From assembly GCF_003340495.1 (NCBI RefSeq), contig NZ_QASA01000001.1, positions 186,001 through 250,000 of the forward strand: a stretch of DNA of 64,000 nt, read 5' to 3'. The notes under the pieces are model-generated. The model was given only the letters and a program-made list of their open reading frames with translations. It did no database searches and had not been told where the DNA came from. This document shows positions 27,663 through 36,672 of the stretch, in pieces (position 1 is the first letter of the stretch; each line of letters begins with the position of its first letter). The position numbers and the translations under genes were made by a program. The DNA is from Adhaeribacter pallidiroseus (GTDB taxonomy: Bacteria; Bacteroidota; Bacteroidia; Cytophagales; Hymenobacteraceae).

Positions 27663-29096
27663 ATGCTAGCATTATTAACGATTGCCACGCTGCTTTTACA
27701 AATGTTATTTACATCCGGACCCGAAAAACCAACAGAGGCCTTGGTGCCAGCTGACTGGAAAGAGGTAGGCCAGTTAAAAGCCCGGTCCGCGAAAGAAATT
27801 AAAAATTCTACCTGGAGCATTGGGGGCGAAACTCTGGACCGGGATTATACCGATTATCAAGCCTACAAAAAATATTTAGGTCCGTTGGGTGCTACCCGCA
27901 TCCGGTTGCAGGGCGGCTGGGCCAAATGCGAAAAAGTAAAAGGCCAATACGATTTTGCCTGGTTAGATGCCGTGGTAGACGATGCCCTGAGCCAAGGCAT
28001 TAAACCCTGGATTCAAACTTCTTATGGCAATTCCATTTACGAAGGCGGGGGCGAAGCGGCTTTGGCCGGTGGCATCCCGACTTCCGAAGTAGCTCTAAAA
28101 GCCTGGGATGCCTGGGTAGCTGCCTTGGTGAAACATTTTAACGGCCGGGTTACGGAATGGGAAATCTGGAACGAACCTGATTTAAGCAAGAAATTTACGG
28201 CCAGCCAATTTGCCCGTTTTCACGAAAGAACCGCCGGTATCATCCGTCAGGAACAACCCAAAGCCCGGATTATAGGTCTGGCCCTGTGCTGCACGAACTG
28301 GAACGAATACGCCGATACGGTATTAACGCACTTAAGTAAGGTAAACAAGAAAAATTTAATGGATGTGGTCACTTTTCACGGCTATGCCTTGCGCCCCGAA
28401 GACACCTACAAACGCGTAGAGGAACTGCAGAAAGTATTTGCCAAACACGGTATGCAGGTAGAGTACATGCAAGGCGAAAACGGAGCGCCTTCCACGCCCA
28501 AAGCCATTACCATTGGCGCCATGCGGGAACGCGACTGGACGGAGCTTACCCAGGTAAAATGGGACTTACGCCGCATGCTCGGCGACCATGGCCGGGGCAT
28601 CTCTACCAATTTGTTTACCATCAGCGATATCCATTACGCTGCCGGCGACCACATGGAAGGGGTTAATTCCAAAGGTTTGCTTAAAACGAATCCCGATAAA
28701 ACCATTGAGCGGCCCAAAATAGCTTACCAAGCGGCTCAGAATATATTCTCGCTCTTCGATAACCAACTGGAACGCCTCCCGGAAACTAAATTAAAAGTAA
28801 ATCAGGAAAACATTACCACGTTCGGGTACGAGCATACATCAGGCAAAGGAATAGTAGTAACCCTTTGGGCCGACGAAGCTACTCCCGCCGAAACGTATAC
28901 GCCTAAAACAACCACTCTTACCCTTACCGGTACATTTAAATCTCCGGTTTTTATTGATTTAATTTCGGGTAAGGTGTATGGCATTCCGAAGAATGACTGG
29001 AAAAAAGAAGGCAGCACCTACACATTTACCAATATTCCGGTACCCGATTACCCGGTCGCTATTGCCGAAAAATCGATCCTTACCTTAACTAAATGA
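27663..29096 (+). CDS. Secreted clan GH-A glycoside hydrolase (GH39/GH5-like)
   Basis: 477 residues with a short N-terminal hydrophobic segment. A TIM barrel follows. The acid/base Glu171 lies in TEWEIWNEPD at the end of strand 4. The likely nucleophile Glu272 lies in VEYMQGENGAPS. This pair and spacing fit retaining clan-A enzymes. A small beta-sandwich (about 370-477: GKGIVVTLWADEATPAETYT, then GTFKSPVFIDLISGKVYGIP) completes it. Substrate candidates are xylo- or glucurono-oligosaccharides, given uxaC and uxuA downstream; this is inference from context. It lies between two REP-like spacers and starts a new transcription unit. Confidence 0.8.
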   Translation: MLALLTIATLLLQMLFTSGPEKPTEALVPADWKEVGQLKARSAKEIKNSTWSIGGETLDRDYTDYQAYKKYLGPLGATRIRLQGGWAKCEKVKGQYDFAWLDAVVDDALSQGIKPWIQTSYGNSIYEGGGEAALAGGIPTSEVALKAWDAWVAALVKHFNGRVTEWEIWNEPDLSKKFTASQFARFHERTAGIIRQEQPKARIIGLALCCTNWNEYADTVLTHLSKVNKKNLMDVVTFHGYALRPEDTYKRVEELQKVFAKHGMQVEYMQGENGAPSTPKAITIGAMRERDWTELTQVKWDLRRMLGDHGRGISTNLFTISDIHYAAGDHMEGVNSKGLLKTNPDKTIERPKIAYQAAQNIFSLFDNQLERLPETKLKVNQENITTFGYEHTSGKGIVVTLWADEATPAETYTPKTTTLTLTGTFKSPVFIDLISGKVYGIPKNDWKKEGSTYTFTNIPVPDYPVAIAEKSILTLTK

Positions 29097-29655
29097 TTGC
29101 TGTATTTTATGAAATTTTTTAAAAAAACGGATTGTAGGAACGTGCCGCGGCACGTTCCTACAGGGAAGAAGGAGAGCTTAGAGAAGCCTTTAAGCCCCTC
29201 GATGGCGCGAAATTTACTTCCATTTCTCCACATATAAGCAAGGAAAAAGCAGCTACTACCAGGAGAGACCGGGCAAGGCACGGAAGTAACTTCCGCGCCA
29301 TAGTGGAGCCCCAACTACCGGAGTTAAAAGTGTAAAACAAGTAGTTGAATTAATTGGAGGGTCAGGAAGAAAAGCCGTCGCTACCAGTAAACGACATCAG
29401 TTTGGCTCAGGAGGGCCTTCTACGGTTACGGTGCCGAGGCACTGTGAGGAATGAACAAAGAGAGCTTAGACCAGCCCGGAAGAGCCAGACGGGGGCCTGC
29501 CGGCCAGGAGGCAAACTTGAAAGTAGCTAGTTAGATAGCACCATAGTCTGGAGACGGGAACCAGCTCCATAGATAAGCTTTCAAAGCACATAATTTAAGT
29601 TAAGCCAGAATTATAAATTCTATTAAAAAAGTCCGCCAATAGTAAGTTATATTTT
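29097..29655. repeat. Non-coding block of palindromes and REP-like remnants
   Basis: 559 bp with no supported ORF. It includes a perfect 30-bp palindrome at 29133-29162 (TGTAGGAACGTGCCG and its complement) and a 20-bp inverted repeat with two mismatches at 29202-29221 / 29282-29301 (ATGGCGCG, then ACTTCC). A decayed hairpin lies near 29430 (GGTGCCGAGGCACT). It is GC-richer than other spacers. Confidence 0.6.
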
Positions 29656-31365
29656 ATGAAGGATTCGCTGCAATTGTTAGATTACTCGGCCATTGGTATT
29701 TACATGGTTTTAATGGGAACCATTGGGTTGTTTCTGGGCCGTTATGTCAAAAATATTAACGATTATTTTGTCGGCGATAATTCTATTCCGCCATTGGGCG
29801 GGGCCATCAGCAATTTTATGTCGCTGTTTAGTACGTTTGTGTTTGTGGCGTACGCCGGCATTGCTTACGAATACGGTGTAGTTGCCATTCTGGTATTGTG
29901 GAGTTCGGTGCCGCCAGCTTTAATAGCGGCTAAATATTTTGCCCATCGCTGGCGGCGAGCCGGTTTAATTACGCCGGTACAATTTCTGGAAGCCCGTTTT
30001 AATGCGCCCGTGCGGCAAATATTATCGTGGGGCGGTATTGGTTTTAAAATTCTGGATAGTTTAGTAAGGCTTTACTCGATTGGTCTTTTTATTGCGGCCG
30101 CTACCCCGCTTTCCTTAGAAACAGCTATTCTGGTATCGGGCCTGATTGTGGTGCTGTACACGGTGCTTGGTGGTATTTGGGCGGTAGTGGTAACGGATGC
30201 CGTGCAGTTTGTGATTCTGATATTTTCTACGCTGATACTATTGCCACTTTCCATTAAAGCAGTGGGCGGACTGGATAACCTGGCGCTCACCATTCCGGCG
30301 CACTTTAACCTTTTTAACGGACCCAAAGGAACGCCTTTGTTTTTACTGGGGTATTACGTTATGGTGCTGATTAAATACAACGGTAACTGGGCTTTTATTC
30401 AGCGTTTCTATAGCGTGCGCGACGAGGCAGCCGGCGTAAAAATGGGCTTAATTACGGCCGTTTTCTTTTTTGTTTTTCCGGTAGTTTTCCTGATTCCGGC
30501 GATAGCGGCCCGTAGCTATATTCCGGATTTAGCAGACAAAGAAATGGCCTATGTAAGCATGTGTTTGCGGTTGTTGCCCGAAGGAATTATGGGCGTTATG
30601 ATTGCCGCCATGTTTGCCGCGACTATGTCGGCTTTGAGCGCTACGTATAATGTAGTGGCCGGCGTACTCACCGAAGATATTTATAAACGTTTAATTTCTC
30701 CGTATGCCTTAGGTCGAAATTTATTGCTGGTAGCCCGTGGCTCTACGCTCCTGATTGGTATTCTGGTAACTTTCGGGGCTTTGTACATTGGCAATTTTGG
30801 CGGAGCTTTCGAAGCGAACAAACTTTTTACCGGACTTTTTGCTATTCCCATGGCCATTCCGTTGCTCATGGGCATTTTATACCGCCAACCCAAACCCTGG
30901 GGCGCCCTGGTAACCATTGTGGCAGGTATTGCGATAGGCTTAATTTTAAACCAGGATAAAAGCATTTCCTGGGAAGCCGCTACGCTGCTGCAAATAGCTA
31001 TCTGCATTCTCATCATGGTTATTTCGGGTCTGGTACCCAGTAAAGATCCGGCATACGAATTACGGGTAAATCACTTCTTTAAACGCCTGGCTACTCCTAT
31101 TTCGGCTGCCGAAAAACCAATCGTAAATGAGGCTTTTATGCGGTCTTTGAAATATTTGTTTGCCATTGCCATGAGCACCACGGCCGTCTTATTTTTAACC
31201 ATGAGTTTACCTTCTATTGCCCAGCTAAGCGGGCAACTAAGCTTTGGGGCCGGAATTATTTGCTTGCTCGGAGCCGCCATTTTATGGGTACAAGCCAAAA
31301 CAACGGATAAAAACAAAATACCGGTATTACCTAAGCCGGAAACCATGACTTACCAGGAAAACTAA
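29656..31365 (+). CDS. Sodium:solute symporter (SSS/SGLT family)
   Basis: 569 residues with about 13-14 membrane segments and an extracytoplasmic N-terminus (LLDYSAIGIYMVLMGTIGLF, then RYVKNINDYFVGDNSIPPLG, the conserved early SSS pattern). FNLFNGPKG, AAMFAATMSALSATYNVVAG and a GLFAIPMAIPLLMG helix are also typical. It imports sugars or sugar acids with sodium ions across the inner membrane. It precedes uxaC by 133 bp on the same strand, so the probable substrate is a hexuronate or a short uronide released by the preceding hydrolase. The family is certain; the substrate is inferred. Confidence 0.92.
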   Translation: MKDSLQLLDYSAIGIYMVLMGTIGLFLGRYVKNINDYFVGDNSIPPLGGAISNFMSLFSTFVFVAYAGIAYEYGVVAILVLWSSVPPALIAAKYFAHRWRRAGLITPVQFLEARFNAPVRQILSWGGIGFKILDSLVRLYSIGLFIAAATPLSLETAILVSGLIVVLYTVLGGIWAVVVTDAVQFVILIFSTLILLPLSIKAVGGLDNLALTIPAHFNLFNGPKGTPLFLLGYYVMVLIKYNGNWAFIQRFYSVRDEAAGVKMGLITAVFFFVFPVVFLIPAIAARSYIPDLADKEMAYVSMCLRLLPEGIMGVMIAAMFAATMSALSATYNVVAGVLTEDIYKRLISPYALGRNLLLVARGSTLLIGILVTFGALYIGNFGGAFEANKLFTGLFAIPMAIPLLMGILYRQPKPWGALVTIVAGIAIGLILNQDKSISWEAATLLQIAICILIMVISGLVPSKDPAYELRVNHFFKRLATPISAAEKPIVNEAFMRSLKYLFAIAMSTTAVLFLTMSLPSIAQLSGQLSFGAGIICLLGAAILWVQAKTTDKNKIPVLPKPETMTYQEN

Positions 31366-31498
31366 TCAACGCAGAACCAGTCAAAAATTTAAAAATTTTA
31401 AGTACGCCAACGAAATTAGTGAAGAGCATGATTAGTAATATACTGATTACCAAATATTTATTAACGCAATAACGAACGACGTACAACTACCGAGGGGC

Positions 31499-32968
31499 AT
31501 GTATAACAAAGAAGATACTTTAATTACTTACGCTGCCAGGACCATGGCCAAACTACCTACTTCCGGTAGCTTCCTAACGCCCGAATTTTTGTTAGAAAAT
31601 AAAACGGCATCCTGGCTTTACCACGAAGTAGCGGCCGGTTTACCGATCATTGATTATCATAATCACTTAAACCCGCATCATCTGGCAGAAAACCAAAATT
31701 TTAAAAATCTTACTCAACTCTGGATTACCCACGATCCCTACAAGCACCGGGCTATGCGCATCAACGGCATCCCGGAAAAGTACATTACCGGACAATCTAC
31801 GGATAAAGAAAAATTTTTTAAATGGGCCGAAACGCTGCCAAATACGTTAGGTAATCCTTTGTACCACTGGTCCGGTCTGGAACTTAAAACGGTGTTGGGG
31901 ATAGACAAACTGCTAAACCCCGATACCGCCGAAGAAGTCTGGAATACCGGCAACGAACAACTGAAAAGTACAGAATTTGGCACTTTAGCAATTTTAAAAA
32001 AATTTAATGCTGAATTCACCTGTACTTCCGACGATTTACTCGATGATGTAACATTACACCAGGTGGCAACCTGTAAAGCCGATGGCTTGACTATTCTACC
32101 ATCGCTGCGCGCCGATAGTATCGGGAACGTCGGGCAGCCTGCTTTCACGAACTGGGTTAATAAACTGGCAATTAGATGTAACTCCGAGATCAATTCCTTG
32201 CAAACTTACCAGGATGCAGTTCGGATGCGGCTGGCTGCTTTTGACACTGCGGGTTGTTTATTAGCCGACCATGCCCTGAATGCCGGCTTTTGTTTTAAAC
32301 TTCCCACCGTTGCGAAAGCAGAAGATTTATTTCAAAAAGTATTACGGGGTAATAACTTAAACTCGGAAGAAAAAGTGCTGCTGCAATCTTACTTACTGGT
32401 TTTTCTGGGGCAAGAATACCGGCAGCGGGGTTGGGCTATGCAATTGCACATCGGGGCGCAACGCGCTACTAGTACCCGTCTGCGCAAATTGGCTGGTCCG
32501 GCTGGCGGCTACGCTACTATTGGCAAATCTGTAGATATTAGTAGCCTTTGTGGCTTTTTAGATGCATTAGATAGCCATAACAACTTGCCCAAAGTTATTT
32601 TATACACCCTCAATCCTGCTGATAACGATGCGTTGGCGGCTTTAACCGGTTCTTTTTCGGAGGATGGGGTAAAAGCTAAAGTGCAATTTGGGCCGGCCTG
32701 GTGGTACAACGACCATTTAACCGGCATCGAAAACCAATTAATTTCCATGGCCAGCTACGGTTTGCTCCCGCATTTTATCGGCATGACCACCGATTCCCGG
32801 AGTGTGCTTTCTTTTACCCGGCACCACTATTTTCGAAGAATACTTTGCAACCTAATAGGCCAATGGGCCGAAACCGGGCGCATACCGGCCGATAAATCTA
32901 TCCTGGAAGAACTTATCCGCAATATATCTTATCACAACGCAAAAAACTGGCTTATAAAAACGAAGTAA
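31499..32968 (+). CDS. uxaC: Glucuronate isomerase UxaC
   Basis: 489 residues from ATG 31499 (preceded by GAGGGGC, a rare purine-rich site here); 474 from the second ATG at 31544. It isomerises D-glucuronate to D-fructuronate (or galacturonate to tagaturonate) in the cytoplasm. The metal-binding signature PIIDYHNHLNPHHLAENQNF near residues 49-68 and FTCTSDDLLDD are present. MQLHIGAQRATSTRL and GMTTDSRSVLSFTRHHYFRR are strongly conserved in UxaC. The length equals the family norm. The stop overlaps the next start by one base (TAATG), coupling it to the oxidoreductase that uses its product. Confidence 0.96.
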   Translation: MYNKEDTLITYAARTMAKLPTSGSFLTPEFLLENKTASWLYHEVAAGLPIIDYHNHLNPHHLAENQNFKNLTQLWITHDPYKHRAMRINGIPEKYITGQSTDKEKFFKWAETLPNTLGNPLYHWSGLELKTVLGIDKLLNPDTAEEVWNTGNEQLKSTEFGTLAILKKFNAEFTCTSDDLLDDVTLHQVATCKADGLTILPSLRADSIGNVGQPAFTNWVNKLAIRCNSEINSLQTYQDAVRMRLAAFDTAGCLLADHALNAGFCFKLPTVAKAEDLFQKVLRGNNLNSEEKVLLQSYLLVFLGQEYRQRGWAMQLHIGAQRATSTRLRKLAGPAGGYATIGKSVDISSLCGFLDALDSHNNLPKVILYTLNPADNDALAALTGSFSEDGVKAKVQFGPAWWYNDHLTGIENQLISMASYGLLPHFIGMTTDSRSVLSFTRHHYFRRILCNLIGQWAETGRIPADKSILEELIRNISYHNAKNWLIKTK

Positions 32969-33813
32969 TGACAAGCAAAAATTTAAAAAATAAGGTGGCG
33001 GCGGTTACTGGTGCCGGGGGTACGCTTTGTTCCGAAATGGCCCTTTCGCTGGCGGAGCAAGGTGTAAAAGTAGCGCTCATTGGCCGGGATTTAAACAAAC
33101 TATTGCCCGTAGAAGAACAGATCAGGTCAGCGGGTGGTACGGCCATATCGGTTAGTGCCGATGTATCCAACCAGCAAAAAGTAGCAGAAGCCCAAGCAAA
33201 AATTAAAAAAGAACTAGGCATTTGTGAGATCTTAATCAATGGCGCTGGCGGGAATCAATCGGATGCCATTACCACCATTAACGAATTTGAAGAACAGGAA
33301 CTGGATAACAGCGATGCGGAATTTCGGGGTTTTTTCAATCTGGATATGCAGAAGTTCCAAAGTGTGATTCAGGTAAATACCATGGGAACGGTAATCCCCA
33401 GCTTTGTTTTCGGCCAAGACATGGCGCGTACCAAGCACGGCTGCATCATCAATATTGCTTCCATGAACAGCTTCCGGCCGCTTTCCCGAGTGGCGGCTTA
33501 CGGCATTGCCAAAGCGGGCATTGCCAATTTTACCCAATGGCTGGCCGCTTACCTGGCACCCGCCAACATCCGGGTGAATGCCATTGCGCCGGGCTTTTTT
33601 TTAAATGAGCGCAGTAAAAAACTTTTATTAACCCCAGAAGGCTACAGTAGCCGCGGAAGTAACATTATGCAGCATACGCCCATGCGCCGTTTTGGCGAAG
33701 CTACCGAATTAATTGGCTGCATGAACTGGCTCATTAACGACGAGGCCGCGGGTTTTGTAACCGGCACCGTAATTCCCATCGATGGTGGTTTTCTGGCCTC
33801 CTCGGGAGTGTAA
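32968..33813 (+). CDS. SDR-family D-mannonate oxidoreductase (fructuronate reductase)
   Basis: 281 residues, classical short-chain dehydrogenase: cofactor motif TGAGGTLCSEMA, structural NGAGGNQSD and active-site YGIAKAG (YxxxK). It ends VIPIDGGFLASSGV. The insert after NQSD (ITTINEFEEQELDNSDAEFR) is typical of the SDR-type mannonate oxidoreductases of Bacteroidota, which replace the long-chain UxuB. It would reduce D-fructuronate to D-mannonate. It is translationally coupled to uxaC (1-base overlap), and uxuA lies downstream, which strongly supports this role. Confidence 0.88.
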   Translation: MTSKNLKNKVAAVTGAGGTLCSEMALSLAEQGVKVALIGRDLNKLLPVEEQIRSAGGTAISVSADVSNQQKVAEAQAKIKKELGICEILINGAGGNQSDAITTINEFEEQELDNSDAEFRGFFNLDMQKFQSVIQVNTMGTVIPSFVFGQDMARTKHGCIINIASMNSFRPLSRVAAYGIAKAGIANFTQWLAAYLAPANIRVNAIAPGFFLNERSKKLLLTPEGYSSRGSNIMQHTPMRRFGEATELIGCMNWLINDEAAGFVTGTVIPIDGGFLASSGV

Positions 33814-33820
33814 TGGATAT

Positions 33821-33924
33821 AAGTAGCAAGTATCAGGACACCGATATCAAGATGTAAGTATCAGGACACAAGTATCAGGATGTAAGTATCAGGACACAGG
33901 TATCAGGACACAGGTATTAAGATG
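33821..33924. repeat. Short tandem repeat, unit about 15-17 bp (GTATCAGGA core)
   Basis: Five copies of GTATCAGGA followed alternately by CAC or TG (AAGTATCAGGACAC, AAGTATCAGGATGT), with degenerate flanking units. The array lies directly after the mannonate oxidoreductase stop in an otherwise AT-rich 416-bp spacer. Confidence 0.8.
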
Positions 33925-34229
33925 AAAGAATTATAACCGGTATACTCTGCCTCGGCCTGTGTCTTCACAGACCGAAAGAAAGGCTTCAATTAATACTATT
34001 TTAAAAAAATCGAGAAGGCAAAGACTGGGGATTCAGCTTGCTAGATGATAAAAAATTTAAAAAATAAGCGCAAACATTCGATCTCTAGCCTGTAGGAGGT
34101 GCTTATTTCGTTTCGGAACTAACAAGTTTCCTGCTGAATAATAGGCCTTAACTACACTATTAAAAATTGTGTCTTGCCAATAAAGTGTTAGAGTTTCCAA
34201 GATTTATACTTCAACTAAAAAATAAGAAA

Positions 34230-34973
34230 ATGAGTGTCGATCAATATAAAAAAGAAGTGGGCATGATGAACCTGGAAAAGCTGATAGAGAGCCGCGAAGG
34301 TATTTCTATTAAAATTTTCCCGGTATCGGATGCTGAATTATTAAGCCGCTTTGAGCAATTGTATACCGGTGCCGTAAACGATGTATTGCGCGAGTTCTGC
34401 CTACTCAACCAGGCCTTGCCTAACCGCATTATGCCGCTGCGCGAGTACCGTACCGTTGCCGGTTTTGCCTTTACGGTAAAGAGTGCCCCTAATGCCAAAG
34501 TAAGCGGCGAAATGGAATTCCGGACCCAAATGTTGGATGCCATGCACGAAAACGCTTTCATTCTGTGGGACACCAGCAAAGACGAAAAAGCTACTTTATG
34601 GGGCGGCGTAATGACCGCTACGGCCAAAGGCTTAAAAGTAAAAGCCGCCTGCATTGATGGTGGTATCCGGGACACCCACCAGATATTAGAAGCTGATTTC
34701 CCGGTGTTCTATAAGTACCGCACCTCTAACGGTAGCCTGGGCCGTTGCCTAATTACGCATTACCAAATACCCCTGCAAATAGACGATGTTACGATTAAAC
34801 CCGGAGATATTTTATTAGGCGATATCGATGGCGTGTTAGTAGTGCCGCGCGATATTGCTTACGAGGTACTGGTGCGCGCCGAAGAAATTAAAGAAAACGA
34901 AAAGAAGATATTTAGTTGGGTACACGAAGGCCAAAGCATCCACCAGATAACCGAGCAAGGCGGCTATTTTTAA
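34230..34973 (+). CDS. RraA-family protein (aldolase/decarboxylase-like)
   Basis: 247 residues from ATG 34230; the frame is open to 34167 but that extension is not protein-like. The RraA fold signature is clear: TGAVNDVLREFC, then FAFTVKSAPNAK, WGGVMTATAKGLKVKAACID and GGIRDTHQI. GDILLGDIDGVLVVPRDIA also matches. The G-GVMTATAKG and IDGGIRD motifs bind metal and substrate in HMG aldolase/oxaloacetate decarboxylase members, whereas true RraA regulates RNase E. Its place between the mannonate oxidoreductase and uxuA argues for an enzyme of sugar-acid breakdown, perhaps cleavage of a 2-keto acid (inference). Confidence 0.85.
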   Translation: MSVDQYKKEVGMMNLEKLIESREGISIKIFPVSDAELLSRFEQLYTGAVNDVLREFCLLNQALPNRIMPLREYRTVAGFAFTVKSAPNAKVSGEMEFRTQMLDAMHENAFILWDTSKDEKATLWGGVMTATAKGLKVKAACIDGGIRDTHQILEADFPVFYKYRTSNGSLGRCLITHYQIPLQIDDVTIKPGDILLGDIDGVLVVPRDIAYEVLVRAEEIKENEKKIFSWVHEGQSIHQITEQGGYF

Positions 34974-35109
34974 AAATCTGTTGAATTGCTGAATTGCTGA
35001 TTTACTAGATTGATTCTGAATATAAAATTCTATTTCAACTTTACAACCTTCCAACTTTTTAACCTTCCAACCTACAACTTGCAACTTGTAACCTGCAACC
35101 TCATCTCCC

Positions 35110-36105
35110 ATGAAATTGTCCATGCTTTTGCCCCCTAAATACGACGAGCGTAAATGGACGCTGGCCAGACAAATCGGGGTAAATTATGCTATTACCAAAG
35201 CGGCGCCCGAGTTATCGGGCCGTGCAGCTCCTTATGATTTGGCTTCGTTACAAGCCATTAAAGAAGATTTCAACGAAGCTGGTTTTAATTTGTATGGTCT
35301 GGAAGGCGACCAGTTTGATATGTCGGCAATTAAGCTGGGTTTACCCGGCCGGGATGCATTAATTGAAAAATACCAAGCCATGCTCCGGAATATGGGCCGC
35401 CTGGAAATACCCTTGTTGTGTTACAATTTCATGGCGGTAATTGGCTGGTTCCGCACCCGCGTGGATATTCCCGAAAGAGGCGCCGCCATCGTGAGTGAAT
35501 TTAACGTGGTAGATACGGCTGGTCAGGTGGTACCCGCAGAACAGCAAATAAGCGAAGAAAAGCTTTGGGAGAATTTTTTTTACTTTCTAGAGGCCGTTTT
35601 ACCCGTAGCGAAAGAAGCTGGCGTAAAAATGGCCTTGCACCCCGACGATCCACCCATCAGTCCTTTAAAGGGGGTAGCTCGGATACTCACCAGTGCCGCC
35701 GCTTTTGACAAAGTTTGGGAAAAGTTTCCTGTAGAAAGCAACAGCATTACCTTTTGCCAGGCTACGTTTAAAATCATGGGCGAAAATTTAAAAAACATCT
35801 CCCGAAACTGGTTACAGCAAAACCGGATTGCCTTTCTGCATCTTCGCGATGTAGCCGGCGACAAATACCATTTCCGGGAAACCTTTCACGACAACGGCCC
35901 CACCCCCATGGCGGAGCTGTTGAAACACTATGCCGATAACGGCTTCACCGGTCCCTTACGCCCCGACCATGCGCCGGCCATGTACGGCGAAAACCAAAAT
36001 ACCTTTGCGGGTGGGATGTCGGTAGGCTACGAAATTACGGGGAAAATCTTTGCCGTTGGCTGTATCAAAGGCGCTGCAGATGCCTGTAATATCCCGATGG
36101 AATAA
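35110..36105 (+). CDS. uxuA: Mannonate dehydratase UxuA
   Basis: 331 residues. It dehydrates D-mannonate to 2-keto-3-deoxygluconate (KDG) in the cytoplasm. Metal and substrate residues of the family are visible: MALHPDDPP (His177, Asp179-180), ITFCQATFKIMG, FLHLRDVAGDKYHFRETFHD (His244, His260) and PLRPDHAP (Asp286-His287). The starting MKLSMLLPPKYDERKWTLAR is near the family N-terminus. It is about 60 residues shorter than the E. coli enzyme but similar to the shorter bacterial form. With uxaC and the SDR this defines the glucuronate branch rather than galacturonate. Confidence 0.93.
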   Translation: MKLSMLLPPKYDERKWTLARQIGVNYAITKAAPELSGRAAPYDLASLQAIKEDFNEAGFNLYGLEGDQFDMSAIKLGLPGRDALIEKYQAMLRNMGRLEIPLLCYNFMAVIGWFRTRVDIPERGAAIVSEFNVVDTAGQVVPAEQQISEEKLWENFFYFLEAVLPVAKEAGVKMALHPDDPPISPLKGVARILTSAAAFDKVWEKFPVESNSITFCQATFKIMGENLKNISRNWLQQNRIAFLHLRDVAGDKYHFRETFHDNGPTPMAELLKHYADNGFTGPLRPDHAPAMYGENQNTFAGGMSVGYEITGKIFAVGCIKGAADACNIPME

Positions 36106-36180
36106 ATAATCAGGAAAAAGAAACACGGTAGAGTACCGGATACCTGCGGGATAAAACTGCCAGTTTTGCCCATTTTACCA

Positions 36181-36239
36181 AGTTATGTTAAAGCCCCTGC
36201 GCCTCTTATTACCAGAAGCGCAGGGGCTTTAACATAACT
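36181..36239. terminator. Long hairpin after uxuA, probable transcription end
   Basis: Perfect 22-bp arms (AGTTATGTTAAAGCCCCTGC and GC, then the complement) with a 15-base loop. It lies 76 bp after uxuA. There is no strong T tract, so termination rests on the stem alone. Confidence 0.6.
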
Positions 36240-36399
36240 CTTAAAAAAAAGCTAGTCACAATTTTAGAGCAGCGAAGCGCCGGAGCGCATTAGTCAACAA
36301 AAAAGCAACCTGGCTAAATAGCCGGTTAATGTTACCTGCTGGCAAAAGAAACATGGACGAATACTGAGTGCTGGCTAAACGGATACCGTTAAAAATAAA

Positions 36400-36437
36400 G
36401 ATAAAATTTTTGTAAAAACTGATAAAAAAGCATCAAG
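36400..36437 (+). promoter_or_regulatory. Shared upstream element, copy 1
   Basis: GATAAAATTTTTGTAAAAAC, then TGATAAAAAAGCATCAA. It aligns with copies at 45589-45626 and 49773-49810 over 38 bp. Conserved blocks are GATAA-AT-TTTGTA and GCAYCAA. It lies 235 bp before the Gfo/Idh start. Confidence 0.6.
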
Positions 36438-36672
36438 AAGTTCCTGCCAAATATTTGACATTTGTACAAGCTGGTTTATCAAATTAAAGAACAGTAAAGG
36501 GCAGTCGTATAACCGGAAATTTTAAAAATGTTTTACTACTCGCTTTAAATCAAGTTTTAACTAAACCTGCTTAACCGGGTTGCAGGATTACTTGCGGCCA
36601 GTTTTTACTTTAACTGAAGCTTCTAACGGCTAAATACACCAGCTAAAATATTTTGATTCCAAAACAAATATC

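Larger units (their letters stand above)
36106..36672. other. Spacer with long hairpin and conserved upstream element
   Basis: 567 bp without an ORF. It contains the 22-bp-arm hairpin at 36181-36239 and the shared 38-bp element at 36400-36437 in front of the Gfo/Idh gene. Confidence 0.5.

Noticed and set aside
33821-33924. CRISPR array candidate
   Set aside because: Units are only about 15-17 bp with no unique spacers of constant length and no cas genes nearby.
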